DNA of 5,707 bases. It comes from Lachnospiraceae bacterium (lineage in GTDB: Bacteria > Bacillota_A > Clostridia > Lachnospirales > Lachnospiraceae). This document shows, piece by piece, positions 1 through 5,680 of the stretch. How positions within the stretch are numbered: position 1 is the first letter of the stretch; every line of letters starts with the position of its first letter. The notes beneath the pieces are model-generated. The model was not told where the DNA came from and did no database searches. It saw nothing but the letters and a program-made list of their open reading frames with translations. A program made the translations under genes and the position numbers. The DNA is taken from assembly GCA_017523185.1 (NCBI GenBank), contig JAFWXB010000432.1, forward strand, positions 1 through 5,707, given 5' to 3'.

Positions 1-1932
1 ACTTACTTTTTCACCATTTACATATACACGACTCCATTTTGTAAAACTTTCACCTGTAAGAAGATAAGTAGTTTCATCTTCTGAAAGAGTGATATTATTT
101 AAGAGAACTTCATCAATACCCATAACAATATCAGTTGCCGGATATTTATCTATACCATCATAGCAGTAACGTTCTCCATAAAGAATATCGTATTGTAACT
201 GTTCAATACCATTTAAGTAAGTGTCAAAGTCTGCATTGTCAGACTGTGTTTGATGATAATTAACCATAGTACCTTCATGAATACCAACAGTATCTAAAAT
301 ATCTGCCATTAATTGATATGCATAAAGTTCTTCATCTTCTTTTTCTAAACCGAAGTTATTCCATGTTACATATTTTGTTTTATAGATATCACCGGAAACC
401 ATATCTTCTTCTGTAAGTCCCATAGTTGGGAGGTGGTCACCCCAAAATACAACAATGGTATCTTCTTCTAATTTTTCAAGTTCAGAAATTAATCCTGAGA
501 TAAATTGGTCTGTTTTATTTAACTGGTGCATATAGTAAGTCCATTGATTTTTTACAGCTTCTTCTTCTAAACCATATACTTCACAGTAAGGTGTTTCAAT
601 TACTTGTTCGGTTGGATATTCCCCATGAGCACCAACTGTAATCGTATAAGTAAAGTCAGGCTGATTTGGGGTAGAAGTTAATGTTTTTATGGTTTCTTCT
701 ACTAAAATGGAATCTTCTGCCCAACCACCATTTGGTGTAAATTCTGTAATGTTCATCAATTCTTTACTTGTAAAACTGTCAAATCCCATCATGGAAAATG
801 CATTTACACGACTATAAAAATTACCACCATTGTTGTGAACTGCATGTGTACCATATCCAATGGATTTTAAGTCTGCTGCGATACCTTCACAATCTGTTTT
901 CTTTAAAATTGTTTTGTAAGGATATTCTCCGGTACCAAAGTAGTGAAGTCGCATACCTGTAAGAATTTCAAATTCAGAGTTTGCAGTACCGGCACCAATT
1001 ACAGGAACATTTAAGTAACCTGATGTAAAGTTTTCTTCTAAATAATGAAATGTTGGTGTTGGGTCATTGCTATATGTCATAAAGTTAAATTCGTTAGGGT
1101 CTACGAAAGATTCTAATAATACACAAATGATATTTGGTGCATTTTCTGCTGTAACTGTTGTTGTTTCTTTTTCTCTTTCTACGGTTGCCATAATTTCATC
1201 AACAACTTCTTCTGTATAGTTTTCCGGTTTATCCATACCACGGTCTATAACACCGGATGAAAAGGAATAAACAAAACCATAGTTTTCATATCCTTGTGCA
1301 ATATTTGTAAAATAACTTGCTACAATGTTGTTTTTCTGAGCTGCTCTTGTTGTAATTGGAATTGCAATAAATACAAGTGCTAAAATGCAAAATGTAGCAA
1401 CTGTTTTGTGTGATTTTCCACGAAATACAGGTCCTTTAATATAGAGCACAACGCAAAATAAAATAAATACAGAAAGACCTGCAACCACCATAGCTGCCTG
1501 TTCAGCAGTAAAGTAGCTTGTATTTGTCATGGTTAAAAGGTCAGGAATACATTTTAAATCTGCAAAACCAAATGGAGTTACACGATTTGAAAGAACAATA
1601 CCATTGATAATACCGAGTATCGTCCAAAATGCACAAATAATCAATCGTGAAAATGCGCGTCTTTTGAATAAATATACAAGTGCTAATGATGCAAATACTA
1701 AGAATGAATTATACATAAAAGCATATGGACTTTGTGTAATAAATTTCATTGCAGAAGAAAGGTTTCTTCTGGAAATCAGCTCTACGATAAATACAATAAA
1801 GCATGAAAGTAAAGCATGGAACACAAAGGAATATTTGTTCAAAAAGTCGATTATCTTTTGATAGTTTTCGGAATGTTCTACTTGTTTTTTTGTAAATAAT
1901 GTGTCTTTTAAATACGTCCAAATTTTATTCAT
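1..1932 (-). CDS. LTA synthase family (phosphoglycerol transferase) protein, C-terminus off the left edge
   Basis: This frame is open for 644 codons from an ATG at 1932 to the window edge with no stop, so the C-terminus is missing. Five hydrophobic segments (about residues 35-53, 70-88, 96-114, 147-164 and 177-196) precede an extracytoplasmic sulfatase-fold domain, the LtaS topology. Visible active-site motifs are LLESF (Glu274), GAGTANSEFE (nucleophile Thr316), GAHGEYP (His436) and WGDHLP (Asp499, His500), matching the order and spacing of the metal ligands and catalytic Thr of LtaS. Family enzymes take glycerol phosphate from phosphatidylglycerol and polymerise or attach it to a membrane glycolipid outside the cell. 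Residues about 604-644 begin a C-terminal extension that looks like a beta-rich domain. The start is supported by AAGGGGAGAG at 1936-1945. LTA synthase, LTA primase or another glycerophosphotransferase cannot be separated here. Confidence 0.93.
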   Translation of the reverse strand, partial: MNKIWTYLKDTLFTKKQVEHSENYQKIIDFLNKYSFVFHALLSCFIVFIVELISRRNLSSAMKFITQSPYAFMYNSFLVFASLALVYLFKRRAFSRLIICAFWTILGIINGIVLSNRVTPFGFADLKCIPDLLTMTNTSYFTAEQAAMVVAGLSVFILFCVVLYIKGPVFRGKSHKTVATFCILALVFIAIPITTRAAQKNNIVASYFTNIAQGYENYGFVYSFSSGVIDRGMDKPENYTEEVVDEIMATVEREKETTTVTAENAPNIICVLLESFVDPNEFNFMTYSNDPTPTFHYLEENFTSGYLNVPVIGAGTANSEFEILTGMRLHYFGTGEYPYKTILKKTDCEGIAADLKSIGYGTHAVHNNGGNFYSRVNAFSMMGFDSFTSKELMNITEFTPNGGWAEDSILVEETIKTLTSTPNQPDFTYTITVGAHGEYPTEQVIETPYCEVYGLEEEAVKNQWTYYMHQLNKTDQFISGLISELEKLEEDTIVVFWGDHLPTMGLTEEDMVSGDIYKTKYVTWNNFGLEKEDEELYAYQLMADILDTVGIHEGTMVNYHQTQSDNADFDTYLNGIEQLQYDILYGERYCYDGIDKYPATDIVMGIDEVLLNNITLSEDETTYLLTGESFTKWSRVYVNGEKVS

Positions 1933-1958
1933 AAACTCTCCCCTTGATAATACTATAG

Positions 1959-2068
1959 GCAAGAAAATCTACTGATTTTTACCTCTCTCAATTACAATAT
2001 TACAATATAAAAAAATTATGAGAAATACAAGAGCAAACTTTTATAAAAAATTCTTAAGATTTTCTTGC
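1959..2068. repeat. 12-bp perfect inverted repeat upstream of the LTA synthase gene
   Basis: GCAAGAAAATCT at 1959-1970 is exactly reverse-complemented by AGATTTTCTTGC at 2057-2068, with 86 nt between the arms. One arm lies just upstream of the LTA synthase ribosome binding site and the other upstream of the candidate promoter. If the promoter is where I place it, the distal arm is not transcribed, so a paired protein-binding site is more plausible than an RNA hairpin. Chance is also possible because the region is AT-rich. Confidence 0.4.
2002..2030 (-). promoter_or_regulatory. Weak candidate promoter for the LTA synthase gene
   Basis: On the minus strand, TTGTAT (2030-2025) and TATTGT (2007-2002) are 17 nt apart and lie about 70 nt before the start codon. 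Each hexamer matches the sigma-A consensus at only four positions, and the surroundings are so AT-rich that such pairs arise easily. This is the best pair I found, not a firm call. Confidence 0.25.
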
Positions 2069-2261
2069 TTTTTGGAAAAACTGAATAAAAATGAACGAAA
2101 ATGGGTAAAATATTGATAATTTTTTAACAAAAATAGGAAAAAACTGGTATTTTTGAAGTAAAATAGATATTTTTATGTTGCGATAACTTTAAAGTGAAGA
2201 TATTAAAATATGGGAATAAAAAATGGAAATAGAGATATTTTTAGTAAAGAATTTTATGATT

Positions 2262-2304
2262 AAAAATGAGGGCATAGAATTGTAAGTTTGCTTTTCTATG
2301 CCCT
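2262..2304 (-). terminator. Rho-independent terminator of the but gene
   Basis: AGGGCATAGAA (2269-2279) and TTCTATGCCCT (2294-2304) form an 11-bp perfect stem. Inside it, AAG/CTT can add a short upper helix. Read on the minus strand, the stem is followed by CATTTTT, giving the T-run. On the plus strand no comparable T-run follows, so it serves the minus-strand gene, whose stop codon lies 65 nt upstream. It separates but from the LTA synthase gene as independent transcription units. Confidence 0.88.
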
Positions 2305-2369
2305 ATTGTATTATAGTTGTTTAGGTAAACATAAGTAAATGTATATTTTATATTATAGAATAAAACGCT

Positions 2370-3710
2370 TTATTTATTTGTGCGTCTCCAAATATTCATT
2401 TTTTCAGCTTCTTTGATTAATTCATCTCTAAAGTCAGGGTGTGCAATGGAGATAATTGCTTCAGCTTTCTGCCATGTAGAAAGTCCTTTTAAATTTACCA
2501 TGCCGTATTCTGTTACAACATAATGTGCGTTTGCACGAGTATCTGTAACAACAGAGCCTGTTGCTAATGTTGGGCGAATACGAGAATGCATTGTGCCACT
2601 CTTATCTGTAAAAGTAGAAGAACAGCAAACAAAACTTTTTCCACCTTTTGAAAGGTAAGCACCTAATACAAAGTCTAACTGTCCACCAGCACCACTAATA
2701 TGTTTGATTCCGGACGATTCGGAACTGATTTGTCCAAATAAGTCGATATCCACGCAGTTGTTAATGGAAATAAAGTTATCTAATGCAGCAATAGAACGAA
2801 TATCATTTGTATAATCAACAGGAGCACTTAAAAGTTCCGGATTGTTGTCGATATAATCATATAATTTCTTTGTACCTGCACCAAAAGCATATGCCTGACG
2901 ATAACGGTCAATATTTTTGTGAGCACCTGTAATTTTTCCTGCTTTTGCAATATCAACAAACGCATCAACATACATTTCTGTATGAACACCGAGGTCTTTT
3001 AAATCAGATTGTGCAATTAAAGAACCAACAGCGTTTGGCATACCACCAATACCAAGCTGTAAACAAGCACCATTTGGAATCTGGTCTACAATAAGTTGTG
3101 CAACTGCTTTATCGACATCTGTTGCAGGACCACCGGCACCAAGTTCTCCGATTGGTGGATTTTCGCCTTCTACAATATAAGTTACTTTGGAAATATGTAC
3201 ACCATTTTCTGTACCACCAAGACAAACTGGCATATTTTTATTTACTTCTACGATAATGTGGTCGGCACGTTCACAAGCTGCTGCTAAGTGAGAAGCACTT
3301 GGTCCAAAGTTAAAATATCCATGTTTATCCATTGGGGCAACTTGCATCATAACAACATTGCTTGGAGTAGCAGAATCTCTGTAATAGCGTGGAAGTTCAG
3401 AATAGCGAATCGGAGCATAGAATGCACAGCCACGACTGATTAATTTACGTTCTAAGCCACCCATATGCCAAGAGTTCCATGTAAAATGTTCTCCGGCATC
3501 TTCTCTTGCAAAAATGGCAAGTGGTTTTAATAAAATACCACCACGTAAATTAATATTGGTTAATTCGTCAGTACGTTTTGCAAGTGCTTTATCCAAAGCA
3601 TCTACAGTTGTTACACACCAACCGTAATCTACCCAGTCGCCGGATTTGATTACTTTTACAGCTTCATCAGCAGAAACAAGTTTCTGTTGATATTCATTCA
3701 TGTAGTTCAT
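2370..3710 (-). CDS. but: Butyryl-CoA:acetate CoA-transferase (acetyl-CoA hydrolase/transferase family)
   Basis: The 446-residue protein belongs to the family that includes 4-hydroxybutyrate CoA-transferase. It most likely moves CoA from butyryl-CoA to acetate, releasing butyrate and acetyl-CoA in the cytoplasm as the last step of butyrate fermentation. Supporting motifs are [11 protein letters not shown] (residues 73-83) and AFVDIAKAG (250-258), two blocks I recall as conserved hallmarks of the butyrate enzyme. HTEMY carries the expected catalytic Glu245, GIGGMPN spans 220-226 and GAGGQLDF spans 340-347. Length fits Roseburia and Eubacterium rectale enzymes. Met1 is preferred over Met4 because AGGAGG (3719-3724) lies 8 nt before Met1. 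The gene is monocistronic, with its own promoter and terminator. 4-hydroxybutyrate transferase is the main alternative, since the two activities cannot be fully separated by eye. Confidence 0.9.
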   Translation of the reverse strand: MNYMNEYQQKLVSADEAVKVIKSGDWVDYGWCVTTVDALDKALAKRTDELTNINLRGGILLKPLAIFAREDAGEHFTWNSWHMGGLERKLISRGCAFYAPIRYSELPRYYRDSATPSNVVMMQVAPMDKHGYFNFGPSASHLAAACERADHIIVEVNKNMPVCLGGTENGVHISKVTYIVEGENPPIGELGAGGPATDVDKAVAQLIVDQIPNGACLQLGIGGMPNAVGSLIAQSDLKDLGVHTEMYVDAFVDIAKAGKITGAHKNIDRYRQAYAFGAGTKKLYDYIDNNPELLSAPVDYTNDIRSIAALDNFISINNCVDIDLFGQISSESSGIKHISGAGGQLDFVLGAYLSKGGKSFVCCSSTFTDKSGTMHSRIRPTLATGSVVTDTRANAHYVVTEYGMVNLKGLSTWQKAEAIISIAHPDFRDELIKEAEKMNIWRRTNK

Positions 3711-3739
3711 GTGAAAATCCTCCTTTTTAAAAATAAAAT

Positions 3740-3791
3740 ATGGTAAAATATAAAAGTTTGTTAAATAATTATCATTTTGTTATTTTACCAT
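3740..3791. repeat. 11-bp inverted repeat over the but promoter and leader
   Basis: ATGGTAAAATA (3740-3750) and TATTTTACCAT (3781-3791) are perfect reverse complements with 30 nt between them. The right arm covers the but -10 element and the left arm lies in the but leader. A third copy with one mismatch, ATGGTAGAATA at 3816-3826, covers the rumA -10. Because the motif overlaps the extended -10 consensus, part of the likeness may simply reflect promoter sequence. An operator is possible but unproven. Confidence 0.45.
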
Positions 3792-3810
3792 TTTATATGT
3801 GTTATGACAA
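3782..3810 (-). promoter_or_regulatory. Promoter of but, extended -10 type
   Basis: On the minus strand TTGTCA (3810-3805) matches five of six bases of the -35 consensus. It is followed 17 nt later by TAAAAT (3787-3782), preceded by TGG, making an extended -10. Transcription should begin near 3775, leaving a leader of about 65 nt before the ribosome binding site and start codon. No other pair in this intergenic region is as good. Confidence 0.75.
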
Positions 3811-3816
3811 TATTTA

Positions 3817-3825
3817 TGGTAGAAT
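3817..3825 (+). promoter_or_regulatory. Extended -10 promoter of rumA
   Basis: TGGTAGAAT is an extended -10 (TG-n-TAGAAT) about 48 nt before the rumA start codon. No good -35 lies at the right distance; the hexamers at 3796-3803 are poor. That is tolerable for extended -10 promoters. The start point would be near 3832. The but -35 at 3805-3810 falls inside this promoter, so the divergent promoters overlap. Confidence 0.55.
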
Positions 3826-3873
3826 ATTTTAGAAGAATGTATTAGGATATAAAATCAAAAGGATGTAGTGAAA

Positions 3874-5136
3874 ATGAAAGATAGGAAAATGAATCAACAA
3901 CGAGAAGAAAAGAAAGTTTATAAAAAAGAAAATCAGCAAAGTAAGAATTTAACAAAAAAAGTTAAGAAAGAAGATAATAAGAAAAATACAATACAATGTT
4001 GTCCATATGCAAAAAAATGTGGTGGTTGTGATTATCAAGGGATAGATTATGCAAAGCAGTTACAGATGAAACAGGAAAATGTAAAGAAATTATTGAAACC
4101 ATTTGTAAAAGTATCACAAATTGTAGGTATGGATGAGCCTTATTATTATCGCCATAAAGTTCATGCTGTGTTTGATTGTGTTGCAAGAGGACAAATTGTA
4201 GCAGGTGTATATAAGAAAAATTCTCATGAAGTGGTAGATATTGAAAGTTGTCAAATTGAAAATCAGGAAGCAGATGCAATTATTCGAGAAGTAAAAAGCT
4301 TGCTGAAATCTTTTAAAATTAAAACATATGATGAAGACACGGGATATGGATTATTACGTCATGTGCTTGTTCGCAAAGGTTATCATACAGGGGAAATTAT
4401 GGTGGTGCTTGTATTAGCGTCTCCAATTTTGCCATCAAAAAACAATTTTGTAAAAGCACTTCGTAAAAATTATCCGAATATTAGTACCGTTGTTATCAAT
4501 GTAAATGATAAAAAGACAAGCATGGTATTAGGAGAACGCAATATTGTAATATATGGAAAAGGCTTTATAGAAGATAAATTATGTGGTTGTACATTTCGTA
4601 TTTCTCCAAATTCCTTTTATCAGGTAAATCCGAAACAGACAGAATATTTATATGAAAAAGCAATTTCTTATGCAAAATTGACAGGTAAAGAAAAAGTGAT
4701 TGATGCATATTGTGGAACAGGAACGATTGGAATTATTGCATCAAAAAAAGCAAAAGAAGTTATAGGAATTGAATTAAATAAAGATGCCATCAAAGATGCA
4801 ATTACTAACGCAAAACGAAATGAAGTAAAAAATATTCGTTTTATCAATGATGATGCAGGACAATATATGGTTTCTATGGCAGAACATAACGAAAAAGCAG
4901 ATGTTGTCATTATGGACCCACCACGAAGTGGAAGTGATGAAGCATTTTTATTCTCAGTAGTTAAATTAGCACCAAAACGTGTCGTGTATGTATCTTGTAA
5001 TCCGGAAACATTAGCGAGAGATTTGAAGTATTTGGTGAGAAAGGGATATGAGGTGGTGGAAGCAACACCATATGATATGTTTCCATTTACGGAGCATGTG
5101 GAGTGTGTTTGTCTCTTAAACCGTGTGGGCAACTGA
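3874..5136 (+). CDS. rumA: 23S rRNA (uracil-5-)-methyltransferase, RumA/RlmD/RlmCD type
   Basis: This SAM-dependent enzyme makes 5-methyluridine in 23S rRNA. Numbering from the ATG at 3874, the Fe-S ligands are Cys43, Cys49, Cys52 (C-x5-C-x2-C) and Cys126. The SAM site is DAYCGTGTIG (about 277-286) with GIEL near 298-301. The DPPRSG motif is at 348-353, the nucleophile is Cys375 in VSCNPETLARDL, and the C-terminal HVE (Glu410) supplies the expected base. The set is complete, so the enzyme should be active. It is short (420 residues against roughly 450-460) because the N-terminal TRAM domain is missing. Residues 1-40 are instead a lysine-rich, probably disordered tail. ATG 3874 lies 8 nt after GGATG, as in but; an in-frame GTG at 3868 is the alternative. 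No terminator follows. Which uridine it modifies (E. coli 1939, or 747 and 1939) is not visible. Confidence 0.93.
   Translation: MKDRKMNQQREEKKVYKKENQQSKNLTKKVKKEDNKKNTIQCCPYAKKCGGCDYQGIDYAKQLQMKQENVKKLLKPFVKVSQIVGMDEPYYYRHKVHAVFDCVARGQIVAGVYKKNSHEVVDIESCQIENQEADAIIREVKSLLKSFKIKTYDEDTGYGLLRHVLVRKGYHTGEIMVVLVLASPILPSKNNFVKALRKNYPNISTVVINVNDKKTSMVLGERNIVIYGKGFIEDKLCGCTFRISPNSFYQVNPKQTEYLYEKAISYAKLTGKEKVIDAYCGTGTIGIIASKKAKEVIGIELNKDAIKDAITNAKRNEVKNIRFINDDAGQYMVSMAEHNEKADVVIMDPPRSGSDEAFLFSVVKLAPKRVVYVSCNPETLARDLKYLVRKGYEVVEATPYDMFPFTEHVECVCLLNRVGN
5089..5116. repeat. Putative attachment-site copy inside the 3' end of rumA
   Basis: ACGGAG followed by CATGTGGAGTGTGTTTG and TCTCT lies in codons for the TEHVECVCL tail of RumA. 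It recurs at 5681-5707. The identical core is 17 bp (5095-5111). Counting the ACGGA block, 22 of 23 bases match, and the match then continues through CTCT after a one-base indel. The end of rumA is a recognised integration site for conjugative elements in streptococci, so this is read as a possible att site. No integrase gene is in the window. Confidence 0.6.
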
Positions 5137-5233
5137 AGAATGAATAGTTATGTAAATTTGAGTATGGATATGGATGATTATTCTAAAAGTTATCATTGAA
5201 TGTATTTTTGTGTTTGTATAACGATTATATGAG
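5137..5233. other. Spacer between rumA and the toxin promoter
   Basis: About 100 bases with no convincing gene and no stem followed by a T-run. A 19-codon open frame at 5140-5199 lacks a ribosome binding site. Transcription of rumA may therefore continue into the toxin locus and stop at the terminator at 5435-5477. Confidence 0.5.
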
Positions 5234-5262
5234 TTGTCAAAAATAGAAAGATATGTTAGAAT
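5234..5262 (+). promoter_or_regulatory. Promoter of the small toxin gene
   Basis: TTGTCA (5234-5239) and TAGAAT (5257-5262) are separated by exactly 17 nt. TG at 5255-5256 stands directly before TAGAAT, close to an extended -10. Transcription would begin near 5269, giving a leader of about 67 nt. The hexamers resemble those of the but promoter, so the host's main sigma factor should read it. Confidence 0.7.
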
Positions 5263-5322
5263 CCATTCATGGAACAATCGTGTTACAGGGTGGATTGACC
5301 TTCATTTTATTTTACATAGAAT

Positions 5323-5332
5323 GGGGGTGGTG
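5323..5332 (+). promoter_or_regulatory. Toxin ribosome binding site, complementary to the terminator arm
   Basis: GGGGGTGGTG precedes the ATG with 8 nt after the G-run, which fixes the start at 5336. GGGGTGGT (5324-5331) is the exact reverse complement of ACCACCCC at 5439-5446 in the 3' end of the same transcript. The full-length mRNA could therefore fold back and hide its own ribosome binding site, as happens in several type I toxin mRNAs. Confidence 0.65.
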
Positions 5333-5335
5333 CTA

Positions 5336-5419
5336 ATGAAATTTGATTTTAAAGATTTAATGTCTTTTGGAATGTTCATTTTGTCACTACTGACATTCAT
5401 TTATTTGATTTGTCACTAA
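5336..5419 (+). CDS. Small hydrophobic peptide, putative type I toxin (holin-like toxin family)
   Basis: The peptide has 27 residues. It starts with a short polar MKFDFKDLM and then one membrane segment at about residues 10-26 containing SFGMFILSLLTFIYLI. The LM-x-FG-x-FI-LLTF pattern is what I recall of the Fst/TxpA-like 'putative holin-like toxin' peptides of Firmicutes, which insert in the membrane and are kept silent by an antisense RNA. It lacks the lysine tail many relatives carry. ATG 5336 is chosen because GGGGG (5323-5327) lies 8 nt before it. The frame is open further upstream (TTG 5234, ATG 5321), but those starts lie at or before the likely mRNA start or inside the ribosome binding site. 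The gene sits between its own promoter and a bidirectional terminator, opposite a convergent promoter. The toxin role is inferred from pattern and layout. Confidence 0.68.
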   Translation: MKFDFKDLMSFGMFILSLLTFIYLICH

Positions 5420-5434
5420 TGATTTAAAGCATAG

Positions 5435-5477
5435 AAAAACCACCCCAAGACTTTGACAGGTAACAGGGTGGCATTTT
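5435..5477. terminator. Bidirectional terminator shared by toxin mRNA and antisense RNA
   Basis: CCACCC (5440-5445) pairs with GGGTGG (5466-5471) around a 20-nt loop. An A-run (5435-5439) precedes the stem and TTTT (5474-5477) follows two bases after it. On the minus strand the stem is followed directly by TTTTT, so it stops transcripts from both directions and is slightly better on minus. It begins 20 nt after the toxin stop codon. It is also the first terminator-like structure downstream of rumA. Confidence 0.75.
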
Positions 5478-5536
5478 CTGTGTCAATTCTCTTATTATAA
5501 GGTCAACCTCTTGTGAGCGATTGTTCCTTTGTTTAT
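5435..5536 (-). ncRNA. Putative antisense antitoxin RNA, about 100 nt
   Basis: This transcript is inferred from a strong promoter at 5571-5543 and the shared terminator, so both ends are approximate. It would overlap the last 40 or so bases of the toxin mRNA without reaching the toxin codons, as in TxpA/RatA-type loci. Through CCACCCTGT it could also pair with the toxin leader at 5285-5293, and through CCACCC with the toxin ribosome binding site. No open frame with a ribosome binding site is seen in it. Confidence 0.55.
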
Positions 5537-5542
5537 GATATA

Positions 5543-5571
5543 AATATAACATAGGGTATGAAATTATTCAA
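5543..5571 (-). promoter_or_regulatory. Promoter of the putative antisense RNA
   Basis: On the minus strand TTGAAT (5571-5566) and TATATT (5548-5543) are 17 nt apart. TATGT stands directly before the -10, the same context (TATGTTA) as at the toxin promoter. The start point would be near 5536. Only the terminator and toxin gene lie ahead of it, in the opposite orientation, so an antisense RNA is the natural product. Confidence 0.62.
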
Positions 5572-5636
5572 TACTTATTGAAAATTTTGTTCAATGTAGC
5601 ATTTTTATCTATTCTTAAAAAGTCTTTAATATTGAA
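5567..5636. repeat. Cluster of TATTGAA/TTCAATA motifs beside the putative att site
   Basis: TTCAATA (5567-5573) and TATTGAA (5576-5582) form a 16-bp dyad with a CT centre that overlaps the -35 of the antisense promoter. TTCAAT recurs at 5590-5595 and TATTGAA at 5630-5636. Four copies in 70 bp could be sites for a regulator or a recombinase accessory protein. AT-rich sequence makes chance a real alternative. Confidence 0.3.
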
Positions 5637-5680
5637 TAGTTTGAAACGGAAAGAGGTTTAAGGTTTTTCGGTTTTTATCA

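Larger units (their letters stand above)
1946..2261. other. AT-rich intergenic stretch with no gene seen
   Basis: About 315 bases lie between the LTA synthase ribosome binding site and the but terminator. Neither strand has an open frame of useful length with a ribosome binding site. The stretch holds the weak promoter and the 12-bp inverted repeat listed separately, and otherwise long A and T runs. I see no tRNA, riboswitch or repeat family in it. Confidence 0.6.
5252..5553. repeat. Inverted repeat blocks in the two convergent promoter/leader regions
   Basis: Three blocks in the toxin promoter and leader recur in inverted orientation, in the same order, at the antisense side. TATGTTA (5252-5258) matches TAACATA at 5547-5553. 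GGAACAATCG (5271-5280) matches CGATTGTTCC at 5518-5527. TTGACCTT (5295-5302) matches AAGGTCAA at 5499-5506. The two RNAs therefore start with shared sequence. The arms could also be read as terminal inverted repeats of a unit of roughly 257-300 bp. Confidence 0.6.

Noticed and set aside
1529..1861. A 110-codon open frame on the plus strand
   Set aside because: It lies wholly opposite the membrane-domain codons of the LTA synthase gene, lacks a ribosome binding site and resembles no family.
1709..1921. A 70-codon minus-strand frame
   Set aside because: It is an out-of-frame reading of the N-terminal codons of the LTA synthase gene, which has clear conserved motifs in the other frame.
2318..2331. 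14-bp near-palindrome TGTTTAGGTAAACA in the but 3' untranslated region
   Set aside because: It lies between stop codon and terminator, lacks the CG centre of a catabolite-response site, and is short enough to occur by chance.
3096..3287. A plus-strand open frame opposite the CoA-transferase gene
   Set aside because: It is cysteine- and phenylalanine-rich as expected for an antisense reading, with no start context.
3863..3868. ATG-TAG start-stop just before rumA
   Set aside because: It overlaps the ribosome binding site by chance; a one-codon frame has no support as a leader gene.
3962..4279. Minus-strand open frames opposite rumA (also 4668-5132)
   Set aside because: Both are antisense shadows of a gene with complete catalytic motifs, without ribosome binding sites.
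5140..5199. A 19-codon frame starting MNSYVNLSMD just after rumA
   Set aside because: No ribosome binding site precedes it, its composition shows no membrane segment or known motif, and it overlaps no signal.
5234..5335. Longer form of the toxin peptide from TTG 5234 or ATG 5321
   Set aside because: TTG 5234 is inside the promoter -35, upstream of the likely transcript start. ATG 5321 lies within the ribosome binding site. ATG 5336 has ideal spacing.
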